DNA of 64,000 nucleotides from Charina bottae (GCA_023362775.1 JALMGJ010000006.1:10620501-10684500); one strand, 5' to 3'; shown: positions 9,965 through 21,593, counted from the stretch's first letter. The notes: generated by a model not told the origin, from the letters alone. A program made the numbers and translations.

Positions 9965-11965
9965 TCAACTAAGATCAATATATCCCATTCTACACTATGG
10001 CAGAGACTTCTTTATTTTCTTTCTGACTGCTTTCCGATGAACTGGTGAGGTGGTGGGTCTTTCCCTATGTAATGGAGAAGCTTGCAAATGGTTGATTATA
10101 CAATGGTCCCCTGAATCTTGATCGGTCTGGGAACCAACCATTACACTGGGTCTGTGATAGTGATGGATTTGGATGCAGATTGCAGTACAAGAAATTTACA
10201 GCAGGGTTCGTTGGCTGCTGATAGAGCAGGTCTTTGAGAAGCCTGTCCACCACCATTTTGAGAGTGTCAATAGATGCATCTTTTAAAAATTGGACTGTGT
10301 CTGCTCCCTCAGTTCTTTGAAAGGAATAAGATGGGATGTGGTGTTTCTGGCTTTCTGGATATTGTTGGATTTGAGCTTTCTTCAGACTCAGTCAGTTTGG
10401 CCATGATCAGAGATGATGGAAGTTGTAGTCCAGCAACATATGGAGACCCATCAGTTCTCTAACCTTTCTAACAGAAGTGTCATTTACCATTGCAGGGGTT
10501 TGCTCCCAACGTTCAGTGATGGGGATTACATTGGTGGGAACTGGGTTCTATTCTTCCTTTTTATTTTTCCAGTGGTGATTGAGTTCTGACCACCATCATT
10601 CTGGTGGCAAACATTCCAGAGGCATGTTTAAGTGTTAAAGATGGAGGAGGGACAGAGAAATAAAAGAAAATAAGGTAGTAGAAAGCAAGTAAAAGTAGTC
10701 ACTCCTGTAAGCTTCCACCCCTCTTTCAAAAGGGCACCATTCATTTGCAAAGTTCTCCTCTCCGTTTCAGGATACACCTAAAATGTTCTCTGAAATTATG
10801 AGACCCCCTTTGTTTTGAAACTATACCCCAATGCTGAAATGAGAGAACCTTGGTGGCAGCTGTAGTTAGAACTCAGTTTGAAGATAGCCCCCACATTCCC
10901 ATGGTTATCAAAGGTAATCAGGGGTATTTCAGCAGAGCATTTTTTTAAAGTATGATTTTAGGGTCAATACATACTGAGTCCAGTTCAAGGACCGAACTAA
11001 GCTCTAGAACCATGTTCTACATATTCTACCTGCACTGTCTAAAATGGCTATAGCCAAGCACGGCCATTAGATGTCACTGCTTCACTTGGAAAGTGCTCTA
11101 GACATATGGTTCTTTTAGACAACATGTTATTAATTTATAATAAAAGGTCTCTGACAGCTTTATTCTGATGAATTATTAGAATCCAAAGCATAATTCCCAG
11201 CCTCTGGTGTATAAATTGTCATTGATTTTAATGTTCTTTGTAAAGTTGTGTCACGCAACAAATTTTCCTGCCAAGAGCTGTTAAATAGAGAGGAATCCTT
11301 TACTCCAAGTTGTACATCAAACTTCTTAAAAGGGATGAACTGAAAAGACCGATACTTATCCATAAACCAGTCATGACAGACTACACAGTAGCAATTCAAA
11401 CAACTGTTGAGTATGTATATTGTAGATTTGGAAGAAAAAAGAAAAGAAAAGAAAAGAAAAGAAAGGTTTTATTCAGCAAAAGGAAATCGATGTAGTACTA
11501 ATTCCCTAAAGTTTTTGACTGATGGGTGATTAAAATAGTAGGATTTTATGGATGAATTTCCTTCCATTTTCTTGATCTATAAAATTGCACACTACATAAA
11601 CTTCTGCTCAATACTTGGCCTTAAACAGAAAGCAATTGTGAAGTCCACATTCCACTTGATTGGTATGATGTTTTGTGTAAGAGCAACACAAATTTATTTT
11701 CATGAAGAAACATGAGATGGAATCCAATATACCTTTATGTAGAATATTGGTTCTTTTAACGGGATGTTTCAAATCTTAATTATTGCCACTGTTTTGTATA
11801 GCCTCACACACACATACAATCCCCTTTTATCTACATGTATATTAAATGTAACTTTCTTTAAGTTTTTATCTCTCCCAGTTACAAAGGGGCATTGAATTTT
11901 CTTCTGTACATGTTTAATCCTGTGTGCTGTTTTTATGGTTTTTAAATTTGTTTCACTACAAATTC
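9965..11965. other. Gene-free stretch with an (AAAAG)n repeat
   Basis: No exon is seen. About 10395-10470 resembles an old hAT fragment ('gatggaagttgtagtccagc'). An (AAAAG)n run lies at about 11431-11466. The rest looks unique and AT-rich. Confidence 0.45.
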
Positions 11966-11969
11966 TTAC

Positions 11970-12050
11970 TGGCTCGCTGTAGCATTATTTGCACTGTGAA
12001 CTGCTTTGTGTGAGATATATAAGTGCCATAAACAAGCAAAGAAGAACAAC
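11970..12050 (+). mobile_element. Degenerate LINE 3' tail
   Basis: 'gaactgctttgtgtgagat' followed by 'ataagtgccataaacaag' resembles the 3' tail of CR1/L2-like LINEs and SINEs of amniotes. It is only a short match. Confidence 0.35.
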
Positions 12051-13127
12051 AAATGTTTGAAACAGCAGGCATTATCACAGAATTTTAACTGATTTATTTA
12101 ATTGATTTAAGGCGTCATTTTGCTCTATTTTGACCTCCTTTTTAATACGAATACCTTTCTGAGATTGAGAAGGAAGTGTAAAACAGTTTATAGTTTAACG
12201 GAGAATGGGTCTAATCCAGCCACCTGGGTTTAAACTTCTTTATACAAAACAGCAGATTTTAATCAGGCTTAACTTTTAAGAAACCCTGGTTTTGATAGAG
12301 AGATTTCTGCAGATGGTTAACTTTCCCATTTAAATATCTGTAACTACAGCTGCAGTTCCAAATACTCATATTAAGCAATAAGTCCCACTGATTGCTTGTG
12401 TCATGAATACAGGATTATGCTATTACGTGTGTTTAATTTTGGCTACACTGCATCTATAATTTTCTCTTTCCGTTCTCTTCTGCAGCACCATACCTTGAGC
12501 AAAATATCCATTTAAATACACACGGTCCCAACCCCAATGTGTTGCTGTTTCGTTGCTTCTGCAATTATCATTTGCATTTATTGATTTAGAACCTAATCCA
12601 ATACAGGTTGATTAGCAAGCGAGTCCCACTTAGTTTAAAGGGATTTCTTCCAAAATAAATGTGCATAGGATTGCAGTCTGAATAGATTAATCTGGCCTTG
12701 AAAATCTGAATCTCTAAATTAAATAGATAATGTTAACTTGGACAGAAAAATTGCCTGTTTGTCAGCTAAGCAGCCTGTTGAGAAGTTGTAAAAAAAATCT
12801 TATCTATCTGTTTTTCAGGACTCTAGTAGACTTAGGGCACTTCATTATTTTGCTGAGCATTTTATTAATTTAAATACGGATAACAGAACCAGCATTTTCT
12901 GAGGACATTGCAAAATAATCTACTAATCTTTGGAAGCAGAATTTCTGGAAGTGTAGATAACTGCTGGGTATACATGTTTTTCTTATACTAAAATTAGAAG
13001 ATGTTTTATTTATTTCTATATTTCATTAAATTTATTATAGCCACCCACTCCAACAGACTCAACAGACTCAAAAAAAATCTTTTTGTGAGATTTAATCTCG
13101 TCCTCCTCTGCAAGCTTTCTTTAGTTG

Positions 13128-13164
<37 letters not shown>

Positions 13165-13472
13165 TCAAAAATAATAAAGAGATAGGTCAAGCTATCATAA
13201 TAATCATAATACTTTTACAAGTGAAGTCTGTTAGGATAAAATAGTCTTTGTTTCCTGATAGTCCATACTGAAGGAGAGTTCTAGAAACAAATTTTCTTAA
13301 TGTTGAATACTTGTGTCCCCCCTTTCAAGATACAAAGCATACCGAAGCAGTTTCCAGATCTTATCAACAATGATAAATTAAAATACAATTAATAATAATT
13401 TTAGGACAAAAAGGCTTCTGGGATCCTTACAAGAATCCTTCTGGGTAGAAGTGAGGATCTAGCTGCGCAAGC
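12051..13472. other. Long repeat-poor AT-rich stretch
   Basis: No transposable element is recognisable except an (AAT)n microsatellite at about 13131-13163. The text at 12830-12910 has the look of constrained non-coding DNA, but this cannot be tested here. Confidence 0.45.
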
Positions 13473-13480
13473 TTCTAAAT

Positions 13481-13615
13481 CAGTGTTTCTCAACCTTGGC
13501 AACTTGAAGATGTGTGGACTTCAACTCCCAGAATTCCCCAGCCAGCCATGCTGGCTGGGGAATCCTGGGAGTTGAAGTCCACACATCTTCAAGTTGCCAA
13601 GGTTGAGAAACACTG
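13481..13615. mobile_element. Palindromic hAT MITE, full length
   Basis: The 135-bp unit is almost one perfect inverted repeat: cagtgtttctcaaccttgg at the left is matched by its complement at the right. The arms meet near 13548 (ccagccatgctggctgg). It is flanked by a perfect 8-bp duplication, ttctaaat (13473-13480 and 13616-13623). It has no coding capacity and could form a long hairpin. Half copies occur at 24851 and 46605. Confidence 0.93.
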
Positions 13616-13623
13616 TTCTAAAT

Positions 13624-14285
13624 TGATATTTTCCTGCCATTCTGCCTCTCTCTTCTGTGTTCTGACATGTGTGGATTTGCCTGCCCAAAAATCTTATCAG
13701 TCTTGCCGGTAATACCAGTGGGACCTGGAATAAAACTTATTGGAAGGTGTGGACAAAACAGGGGTGTGTTGCCAGTTTGTTCACTGAAGGTGCCCTAGTC
13801 ATAGTTGACAGAAGAGGAAAGTCTTGGTCTGGAAAAGCAAAGTTCTGCTCCTTCTCTTGCTTCTTCTTTCCTGATGGAACCAAGTTAATCAAAAGAGACA
13901 AGTCTGGTTACTGTTGTCAGGTGAAAATGTGTGAGTTCGCCCTCTCTTGGGTCTTCCTCAAGTTGACTCTCACCTGGCATCCCTCACACATGATCAAGCT
14001 GCAGCCCTTATGGCATTTTAGCCTTCACCACTGTGGATGCAACCAAGCTGGTCTGGATGGATCCTTCCTTGATGTTCTTCTCCAAAATATCTTACCACCC
14101 CCTATGGTTGCAACAATAGGTTTGATCAAATTATTATTTTTTAAACAAGGTACTCTGATACCCCTCCCCAAATGTAATAAGGAGTGTCTACTAGACACTT
14201 GCAGCACATCCCTGACCTTCTGAAAATGTGTATGGAATAATTTCAACAACTTCCTTAAGGCTCACAACTTAGAAGCTATTTTTTA
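13624..14285. other. Unannotated stretch with a 184-codon open frame
   Basis: An open frame on the plus strand (13669-14223) has no recognisable domain, an amino-acid mix like random sequence, and no splice-site or promoter context that I can support. I treat it as chance. Confidence 0.5.
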
Positions 14286-14287
14286 AA

Positions 14288-14722
14288 GATTTTTTTATCC
14301 CACCTTTATTATTTTTATAAATCAAGGTGGGGAACATTACTCCTCCCTCCTCCTATTTTTTCCACAACAACAACCCTGTGAGGTGAGTTGGGCTGAGAGA
14401 GAGTGACTGGCCCAAAGTGACCCAGCCAGCCTTCATGCCTAAGGCGGGACTAGAACTCTCAGGCTCCTGGTTTGCCATTGGCTCCTTCCTAGGGCTGAGA
14501 GACAGGGACTGGCCCAAGGCCACCCAGCCGGCTTTCATGCCTAAGGCGGGACTAGAACTCTCAGTCTCCTGGTTTGCCATTGGCTCCTTCCTAGGGCTGA
14601 GAGAGAGGGACTGGCCCAAGGTCACCCAGCCAGCTTTCATGCCTAAGGCAGGACTAGAACTCACAGACTCCTGGATTCTAGCCTGGTGCCTTAACCACTA
14701 CACCAAACTGGCTCTCAGCTTT
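14288..14722 (-). mobile_element. tRNA-derived SINE (family 1) with triplicated middle
   Basis: On the minus strand the SINE head (complement of 'accactacaccaaactggct', near 14694-14713) is followed by three tandem copies of a 102-bp segment. The segment contains the B-box region and the 'gtgacctggcccag'-type body. Repeats start at 14391, 14493 and 14595. A LINE-like tail (complement of 'atcccacctttattattttta') ends the element. The repeated 34-residue peptide frames on both strands come from this triplication, not from a gene. Confidence 0.8.
14391..14692. repeat. 102-bp tandem repeat, about three units, inside the SINE
   Basis: Each unit begins ggctgagaga and includes 'ttcatgcctaaggcgggac'. 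The unit length of 102 is a multiple of three, which explains the open frames on both strands. Confidence 0.85.
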
Positions 14723-14725
14723 TTT

Positions 14726-15715
14726 TGCTAACAATAACAACAAAGTCCAACAGCAATCCATGCAAGCATTTTAAATAACAGCCATGTCTCTAAAATGGGG
14801 AGTTGCACGCTCCCACAGTTAAAATTGACTGAAGGGGGAAATTATTGAATATGTAGGGAATATGCTGGTTACAAACAATTTTGCCAATGACTCAATTAGT
14901 TTTATATGAATGCTGGACTGGATTGTGAGAAGTTTTATTTGTCTGTTTTTCATTACTGTATTTTATGGGGAACAGTAGATTGTTTTTCAACATCTTCTGC
15001 TTTCATTTTGGATGCATGTCACCTTTGAATAGCTTCACCTTAAAATATGGCCTTGAAATAATAACAGTAACACAATAAAGCTTAGAACAACATAAAAACA
15101 ATGCCTGCTATTTAACATTAACATTTGGTAAGCAAACACTTTATATACATATTTCTGAAATTTGTATACTTTCTTCAGATGATGCCCGTAAGCAATCACA
15201 TAAACATACATATAAATCTCAATTAAAAATCAATCAAGTCATGCATAAACTAGGAGAGTGCATTAGATTTAACGGAAGCAGGGATTATGTGGCAGAGCAG
15301 TGTAAATCATATTGCAATTTCAGTGCCACATTAATTCATGCTATCTTGACATCCAAGTATGTCATGACTATTATCATGTGCTCTACATAAGGCTGGGGTT
15401 AAAAAGTGTTTGGAATCTTTATCTGGAGAAAGATACACAGCCGCTTGGCTTATAAGCGAGTCTTAATGATCAAACTGCTTCTGCCTGTATCTAGTTCAAA
15501 CAGATGATATTCACCTTGTAAATTCCAAGCATCTGAATGGCATCTGAATAGCTGAAGGACTGCTATCCCACAATTATTGATCTATTTATTTCAAACATGT
15601 GTATGCCATCCAAATAGTTCCTAAGACATTTTCCATCCTGACTTCAATTCCTTTGCATATCCAGTTTTTATATTCCATTGGCCAATGAAAGCTTTAGGCA
15701 GGGTCACCCAACTGT
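14726..15715. other. Gene-free AT-rich stretch
   Basis: No repeat family or exon was recognised. Confidence 0.5.
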
Positions 15716-15799
15716 TCCTTCCTTCCTTCCTTCCTTCCTTCCTTCCTTCCTTCCTTCCTTCCTTCCTTCCTTCCTCCCTCCCTCCCTCCCTCCCTCCCT
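15716..15799. repeat. (CCTT)n then (CCCT)n microsatellite
   Basis: About 15 CCTT units pass into CCCT units. This is a polypurine/polypyrimidine tract. Confidence 0.97.
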
Positions 15800-16382
15800 T
15801 TTTGTGGTTATATCTGCATAACTTCCATTCTCTGCTGTGAGAATTTGAAAACATATATTTGAAAAAAACTCATCCCCTTGGCCAATTTTCCTATAAGTTG
15901 GGTGGCAGATTGTACTCAGTGTGGACTACTCCCCCATATATTTTTGATGACCTAGGATAAAAATGAAGGAATAAAGACTTGTTTAAAGTTCCCATTGTTC
16001 CCTTGAAACAATGTGTAAAAAACATTGCCCTCTTTTGTCTTGAGCTCAGAGTAAAACTTCGAAAAATTGAGTGTTCAGAGCATTCAAAACAGCATTTTTG
16101 AGCTCAGAAACTGTGCACACCTAAGTTTTATCAGATATTATTTTAATGGATTTCAGTTATATTGTTACATTAATTTATATTTAAAAAGTCCTTGCAGGTG
16201 AGCGGCTGAACTGCAGGTGGCAATTCCTTAATGCTGAACACTGGATCCTCCTAAGTGGAAGGCTAGGTTGGACTTAGGAGTCCTGGTTGAGCAGCGAGAC
16301 CTGTCTGAACAAAAATATGTCCTTGCTTCTTGATTTGTCCCAACATCTCCCTTACTCTTTTCTGCTTTGGGGTGATTAGGTT
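15800..16382. other. Gene-free stretch left of the nested insertion
   Basis: No gene or repeat was recognised. Confidence 0.5.
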
Positions 16383-16551
16383 ACACATGATTAAAAACTG
16401 ATTCTGGGCTTCCAGTGGGCACATGGCTGACTGAACAGCTGTGTCTGTGAGCTCTGCGGACAGAACTGACAACGCGGCAGTTTTTTGGGCTCTGGGCAGG
16501 CTTTTTCCCGAAGCCCAGAGCATTTTCACAGATAAAGAAAACACTCGGAAT

Positions 16552-17254
16552 GGATATGGAAAAAAAATCAGAAACTTATTTACTGGGAATTATCGACATG
16601 AAGATGAACAAGGAACAAAAAAAACTATTATACCATTTGACTACAGCGGCGAGGATTATTTTCGCAAAACACTGGAAAGAAGAAGCTACCCCCTCAATAG
16701 AAGAATGGATAATCAAAACGATGGAAATAGCACAGATGGACAGACTGACAATTTTAATAAAACAAAAAGATCTGGGAGATTATGAACTTATATGGAACCC
16801 ATTTATAGAATTTTTGCAAAAAGAATATAAAATAAAACTATTGTAATGGAAAAATATTAGAAGAGATAATAAAAAGAATATATTAGAATATATGCACTAG
16901 AATATAAGAACAAATGAAAGGTTTAAAATAAAATAAGAGTTAAGATATTTATACTAAAGAAACATTAATAAAAAGAGGAATACAATAGAAATATAGCAAA
17001 AATTAAAACTAAAAGTAAGAAGCTATCTTCAAGAAAGAAACAGGAAGTCGTTTTAAATTAGTTGTTTCACGTGATGTGTTGTTATAAGGATTTTGTTATA
17101 TAGGGTTATTTAGTTTTGAATGTATGTTTATTAAGTTTGTTATGTACTCTGTTATTCACTTTTATGTTGTTGATGTTGTTGATGTCTGTTTGTTTGTTTG
17201 TTTGTTTGTTTTCTTTTAATAATAAAATTACTTTTTATAATAAAAAAAAGAAAA
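16552..17254 (+). mobile_element. L1 LINE, 5'-truncated, nested
   Basis: It encodes the end of an L1 ORF2 in the frame at 16550-16846 ('KLLYHLTTAARIIFAKHW', 'WNPFIEFLQKEYKIKLL'), then about 400 bp of 3' UTR with a (TTTG)n run and an A-rich end. It is flanked by an exact 18-bp duplication, aaagaaaacactcggaat (16534-16551 and 17255-17272). The short open frame, free of stops, suggests a fairly young copy. Confidence 0.88.
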
Positions 17255-17839
17255 AAAGAAAACACTCGGAATCATCCCATCTGTCTTCCGGAATGGTGAC
17301 TTGCAGCCAGAGAATCACAAACAGTGTCTGCACTAATCTGGTAAGAGCCGCCGGGAGGCCGGGACGTCACCATTTCCAAGCCGCGCTGTAGCCTTTAAGA
17401 GACACTAAGTCGAGCCACCCCATTTCTAAATCACCCAATTTATATATTTTTTAAGTTATGTACCCTAAGAGAGATTTTTTACAGCAAGGAGAAGCCTTCT
17501 CTCTTGGTGCTTATCATTATTTCTGGGATTAATTTTGACAAAAAAATTTTTTTTTAAAAAAGTTTTGGCTTGTTTCCCTTTTAAATAATAAGGAGGACTG
17601 AGAATGAATAATTACCTCCCTGTTATTATTTTTGTATTGAATTTGAAGAATTTAATATTTTCCTACACGTTGAATCTGCTGTTTTGAATCTTCAGTTTTC
17701 TGTTGCCACTTTCCCTGGGAGCTGCCTGTTAGCATACTTTCCCTTGTGTCAACAACTTTCGGAAATTTTCCATTAACTCATTAACTCCTATTCTCGCTAG
17801 TCAAGGATCTAGGGGGTGCCATAATCTCCTGTCTGAAAC

Positions 17840-18310
17840 ATGGAGGATTTCAAGGAGACTTTCTCGGAGTTGTGTTGTGAGTTTAAACAGTCCATTAAAC
17901 AGATCTTTTCCGATTCCTGTCAAGCTATTTTGCAAGATATTCGGGACATTGTAGAAAATATCAACTTTAAAATGTGTCATCTGGCTGGGGAAATTGTGGA
18001 AGAAGTTGAGGAATTCAACAACAATGATATAAATGTCTCTACTGATAGTGAGATCGAAGTTTCTACTGATGATGACCAGATTGTGGAACTGAAGGAATTA
18101 AATGCTCAGATCAAATTGCAAATTACAAACGGAGTTGTTTTCCTGATGGAAGGTTATGGGGAAAAAGAGGTTCCTTTCTATGGGAGGTTCTATGCTGAGA
18201 AGTCTGATTTTTTAAGGGGGGCAGTTGGGCTCTTTGATCTCTCTGTGAAAAATACCCTGTATTTATTGTGGAGTTATGTGAATGCTTTGGTCTATTCTGA
18301 AGTGGGGTAA
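17840..18310 (+). CDS. 156-codon open frame of the non-autonomous element, function unknown
   Basis: The frame starts with ATG at the end of the GC-richer leader and runs without interruption. The product is acidic. The N-terminal 40 residues are predicted helical with regular hydrophobic spacing ('MEDFKETFSELCCEF', 'IFSDSCQAILQDIRDIVEN'). A Ser/Thr/Asp stretch follows ('STDSEIEVSTDDD', about residues 71-83), then a hydrophobic C-terminal part ('NTLYLLWSYVNALVYSEV'). I do not recognise the protein. L1 ORF1 proteins also begin with a helical region, but the RNA-binding domains expected downstream are absent. It lies wholly within a transposable element, so it is not a host gene. It could be a truncated ORF1 or a chance frame. 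Confidence 0.4.
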   Translation: MEDFKETFSELCCEFKQSIKQIFSDSCQAILQDIRDIVENINFKMCHLAGEIVEEVEEFNNNDINVSTDSEIEVSTDDDQIVELKELNAQIKLQITNGVVFLMEGYGEKEVPFYGRFYAEKSDFLRGAVGLFDLSVKNTLYLLWSYVNALVYSEVG

Positions 18311-18344
18311 GAGTTTGAGAATGTTTATGTGGATTGCTTTTAAG

Positions 18345-18607
18345 CAGGGCTTTCCAAAGTTTTCCCGCGGCGACCGCCGTTGGTGTGTCACCACGGGAAA
18401 ACCTGGAAGTGCCGCCCTTGCGGCAGCGCGCAAAAACCCGGAAGCGCTGCTGCCGCTTTTGGTTTTTTGCGCGGCGCCGTTGGTGTGTCGCCGCGGGAAA
18501 ACCCGGAAGCGCTGATGATGATCAGCGCTTCTGGGTTGTGTGGCGACACACCAGACTGTGTGTGGTGACACACTTTTGTGTCGCGACACACAGTTTGGAA
18601 AGCTCTG
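18345..18607. mobile_element. GC-rich hAT MITE, copy 2 (nested)
   Basis: The termini are cagggctttccaaag and tttggaaagctctg, with a perfect 8-bp duplication cttttaag (18337-18344 and 18608-18615). The interior holds the palindrome around 18508-18534 (ggaagcgctgatgatgatca and its partner). Confidence 0.93.
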
Positions 18608-18764
18608 CTTTTAAGGCTTGTTTGACTTCATATTCTTTTTTAACGATTTGGATTACGATTAATAAGGTATAAGCAATAAATGCTGGTTTTAGGTTTAATA
18701 GGATTAAGATTGTTATAATTGCAGTATTATTAACTATAAGAGCAGACAATTTATATGTCTTTTA

Positions 18765-18894
18765 TGTCTATGAAGGTTCTCAGTCATCCAGGTGGAATTG
18801 TCTGTAGCTTCAGACTGAAGAAGCTCCTTGGATAAGGAGCGAAACGTTTCCACTGAGAAAATAGAAATCCAGTTGACATGATTCAAGCTACAGA
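18765..18894 (+). mobile_element. Penelope-like element family 1, short inverted copy (nested)
   Basis: The left part (18765-18810) is minus-strand PLE terminus (tgtctatgaaggttctcag ... gtagctt). The right part (18811-18894) is plus-strand terminus with the hammerhead core, ending gattcaagctacaga. The pair is flanked by a 13-bp duplication with one mismatch (tatatgtctttta 18752-18764; tatatctctttta 18895-18907). It entered as one inverted unit. Confidence 0.85.
18810..18857 (+). ncRNA. Hammerhead ribozyme motif, PLE family 1
   Basis: The core is CTGAAGA (18815-18821), stem II GCTCCTT/AAGGAGC with loop GGAT, GAAA (18841-18844) and palindromic ACGT for stem III. The stem I partner CTGAG lies at 18853-18857. 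All catalytic core bases are present. Confidence 0.8.
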
Positions 18895-19333
18895 TATATC
18901 TCTTTTAGTTTGATTTTTATTATAGTGGACAGAAATGTATAGAAATAGTGGTAGGAAGGAAATAATTAAACAAATTTTGTTTTTTGGGGGGAAGTTGATT
19001 AAGAGGTTTATATATTTCTTTTTCTTTTAATATAAGGGGAAGGAGCAATTGTATTTAATGATTTTTATAATGTGCTAATAGAATGATTTATAGAAATAAT
19101 GTGATTTTGGTTTGATATAGAGTAAGGGATTGATTATGGAAATTGCTGTATATTCTTGTTAAAAGTTGGAAGTCACCTCTATGTAATCTTTAAAAAAATC
19201 TTTTTTTTCTTGTGTTCTTACACTTTTTAGTTTTTTCTTTTTTCTTTCTGTAGTTTTTCTTTGCTTTTTTGTAGTTTTTATCTTTGCTTTAAATTTAATA
19301 AAATTCTTATGGAGAAAACACATGATTAAAAAC

Positions 19334-19900
19334 CACTTGCACTTTGGATATTTCTTCCATGTTTATTGTGAATTATTGGCAAAGTAGAAAGTGAATAAAC
19401 AAAAAACAGTTGTACTTGCAGATTGATTGATTATGTGTGGTTACCTTGGCCTTCTGTACCCCCAAAGAACTTAAGGAAGTGGTTATGGTCTTGTTCCATT
19501 TTATCTTTATACCAACCAGAGGTATCTGCAGATAATAAAAAAAAACAGGTACTGTAGCACTTTGAGAGTACTGTTGTGGCCACCATCTTCACTTTTGTGA
19601 CCTTATCCTGTGGACGCCCCTTACACCAACGCCTTACACCAACGTAGTGCGATAGCTTAGACTGTATGTTCCAACTGATGGATAAGAACCTTCAAACTTA
19701 TTCATAGGACAATCCATGGTGATCACTGTACAGCTTCAATATCCTTTTCTTTCTTCTCCAACTACTTTCTTTTCTCAGAGATAACAAGATGGAAGAGAGA
19801 GGTAAGCAGAAGAATGAGGTGAGTGAAGAAAGATATGGTGCAAGTATATGGAAGCAATAGATAGATAGATGATAGAGAAGCCGCCTGGACAAAGGCAATC
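19334..19900. other. Gene-free stretch
   Basis: No repeat family or exon was recognised apart from a short (GATA)n run at 19858-19873. Confidence 0.5.
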
Positions 19901-19902
19901 TA

Positions 19903-20350
19903 CAGTGGCGCTTAAAAGTTTATGAACCTTTTTGAATTTTCAATATTTCTGCATAAATATGACCTAAAACGTGATCTGCTTTCTACAAAAGGCCTAAAAC
20001 TAGATAAAGAGAACCCAATTAAACTAATGAGTCAAAAACATTATACTCACTAATTTCTTTATTGAGGAAAATGATCCAAAGCTACATATTTGTGTGTGGC
20101 AAAGGTATGTGAAGCATCAACAACTGTTTTTCGGAGGTCCTCAGAAATCTCCTTTGTTCAAGCCATGACACACTTTCCCATACCTGTGTTGTGAAGATCA
20201 GACTTGATAGTGAATACCCAGAATTCTGTTCTCCCAATAAGGCAGGACCTCCCACAAATCACACCTGATTATCCTCCCATTGATTGAAACACCTGACTAA
20301 TTTCCCCTTCAAATGAACTAATAATCCTAGAGCAGAAACATTTTGCTGTT
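19903..20350. mobile_element. Tc1/mariner-like non-autonomous element
   Basis: It starts at a TA dinucleotide with cagtggcgcttaaaagttt, a Tc1-type terminus. The interior text 'cctttgttcaagccatgacac' and 'tgattgaaacacctgacta' is typical of a vertebrate Tc1 derivative. The right terminus is decayed. Confidence 0.55.
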
Positions 20351-21264
20351 TTGAAAAGATACCACAAATAGCTCACCTTCTTACCCCATGAAGATGCAGG
20401 CAATCGGAGATCAGATGAGCTTTGTTGTCATCTGAGATATAAAAATCTAGAAGCACCTTGTCCTATCTGAGATAAAAATAAAATAAATGACAACAACAAC
20501 AATTTGCCACCATTTTATTATATCCCCAGATATAATAGATAGTTGTTTTGCTCAGAAACAAACAAACTGAAGCTAAGCAAACTAACTCAAGTTACTTTTA
20601 TAGCTAAAAGGGAATTTGAACTCTTAGCCTCTGTGGTCAAAGTCCAGCATCTTAATCAGTAGACAACATTGATTTTTAGCCCCTTGTGATAAATCTCTAG
20701 GGAGTTTACTCTTCCTAGTTTCCCTGATGAATCAAAGCAGAGAAGTGCACCGAGTTCATTACAGTCTCTTGCCCTCCACCCCAGCTGTAAAAAAAGAAAA
20801 AAAAACATGTCTTAGGGTACTCATCAGATACTTTTCTCTTGGGGATCCATTGTGACAGCAATTTTTGTTACGATTATTCTTCTATTTCTTCCCTGGTGGG
20901 AACCAATTGCTGTCCCATTTGTACCTGCCGGGGAAAGAATGGAAACATGGACTGTCTCTATGGAGAGAGAGAAACACAGACAGATGTCTGCATCTGGGGA
21001 AAGATGAGACCTTTTGTAGGTAGTTGACTTTAAATATTTGGGAAACCATTGAATTACTTGTGGTGCTGATTTTGATTGGGGAAATGAGATTCAGAGCTGG
21101 GAAGAAATCAATGGCCCATCATCCCTTGTTCAAATCGAGGAAGTAGGGTTACTGCAATAGATAACTAGAAGCTGGCTAAACAACTAAAAGTCACTTCTCA
21201 CTGTTTTTATTGTACGCACAAACTTACACACAAACACACTGTCACCACCAACTATTATCCTAGT
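20351..21264. other. Gene-free stretch
   Basis: No gene or clear repeat was recognised. A short (CAA)n lies near 20490-20501. Confidence 0.5.
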
Positions 21265-21272
21265 ATCTACTA

Positions 21273-21585
21273 CAGCCTTTCTCAACCTTTTGACCCTGGA
21301 GGAACCCTTGAAATATTTTTTAGGCCTCAGGGAACCTCTGCACATTCAGGCTCAAATATAGGCCAGAAGTTATAAAATTATTATATTTGTTTCATGTGGA
21401 GGCCTATATACAGTATATGCATTAACAGTGTTCTTAACCTAAAAATAAGGAATGAAACTTACCTCTTGAATGTGAAGTTGCCCAAATTTGAAATAAGTTT
21501 CAAAATAAACCGTGATCTCCCAGGGAACCCCTAGAGACTTCTCATGGAACCTGAGGTTTCCACAGAACCCTGGTTGAGAAACCCT
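21273..21585 (-). mobile_element. AT-rich hAT element, copy 2
   Basis: Termini are cagcctttctcaacctttt and the complement of cagggtttctcaaccaggg. The flanking 8-bp duplications atctacta (21265-21272) and atctagta (21586-21593) differ at one base. Confidence 0.88.
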
Positions 21586-21593
21586 GATCTAGT

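Larger units (their letters stand above)
16399..19317 (+). mobile_element. L1-mobilised non-autonomous element, host of three nested insertions
   Basis: The whole block is bounded by a perfect 16-bp duplication, acacatgattaaaaac (16383-16398 and 19318-19333). After removing three younger insertions and their duplications it is about 1.8 kb. Its parts are a GC-richer 5' leader (16399-16533 plus 17273-17839), one 156-codon frame, and an AT-rich 3' part ending taataaaattcttatggag. There is no reverse-transcriptase frame. The long duplication and A-rich end point to L1-type target-primed insertion. It may be an L1 deletion derivative or a separate parasite family. Confidence 0.75.

Noticed and set aside
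13669..14223. 184-codon plus-strand open frame
   Set aside because: No recognisable domain, composition like random AT-rich DNA, no promoter or splice support; chance is the simplest explanation.
14353..14731. Repeated 34-residue peptide frames on both strands
   Set aside because: They are explained by the 102-bp triplication within a SINE; no coding context.
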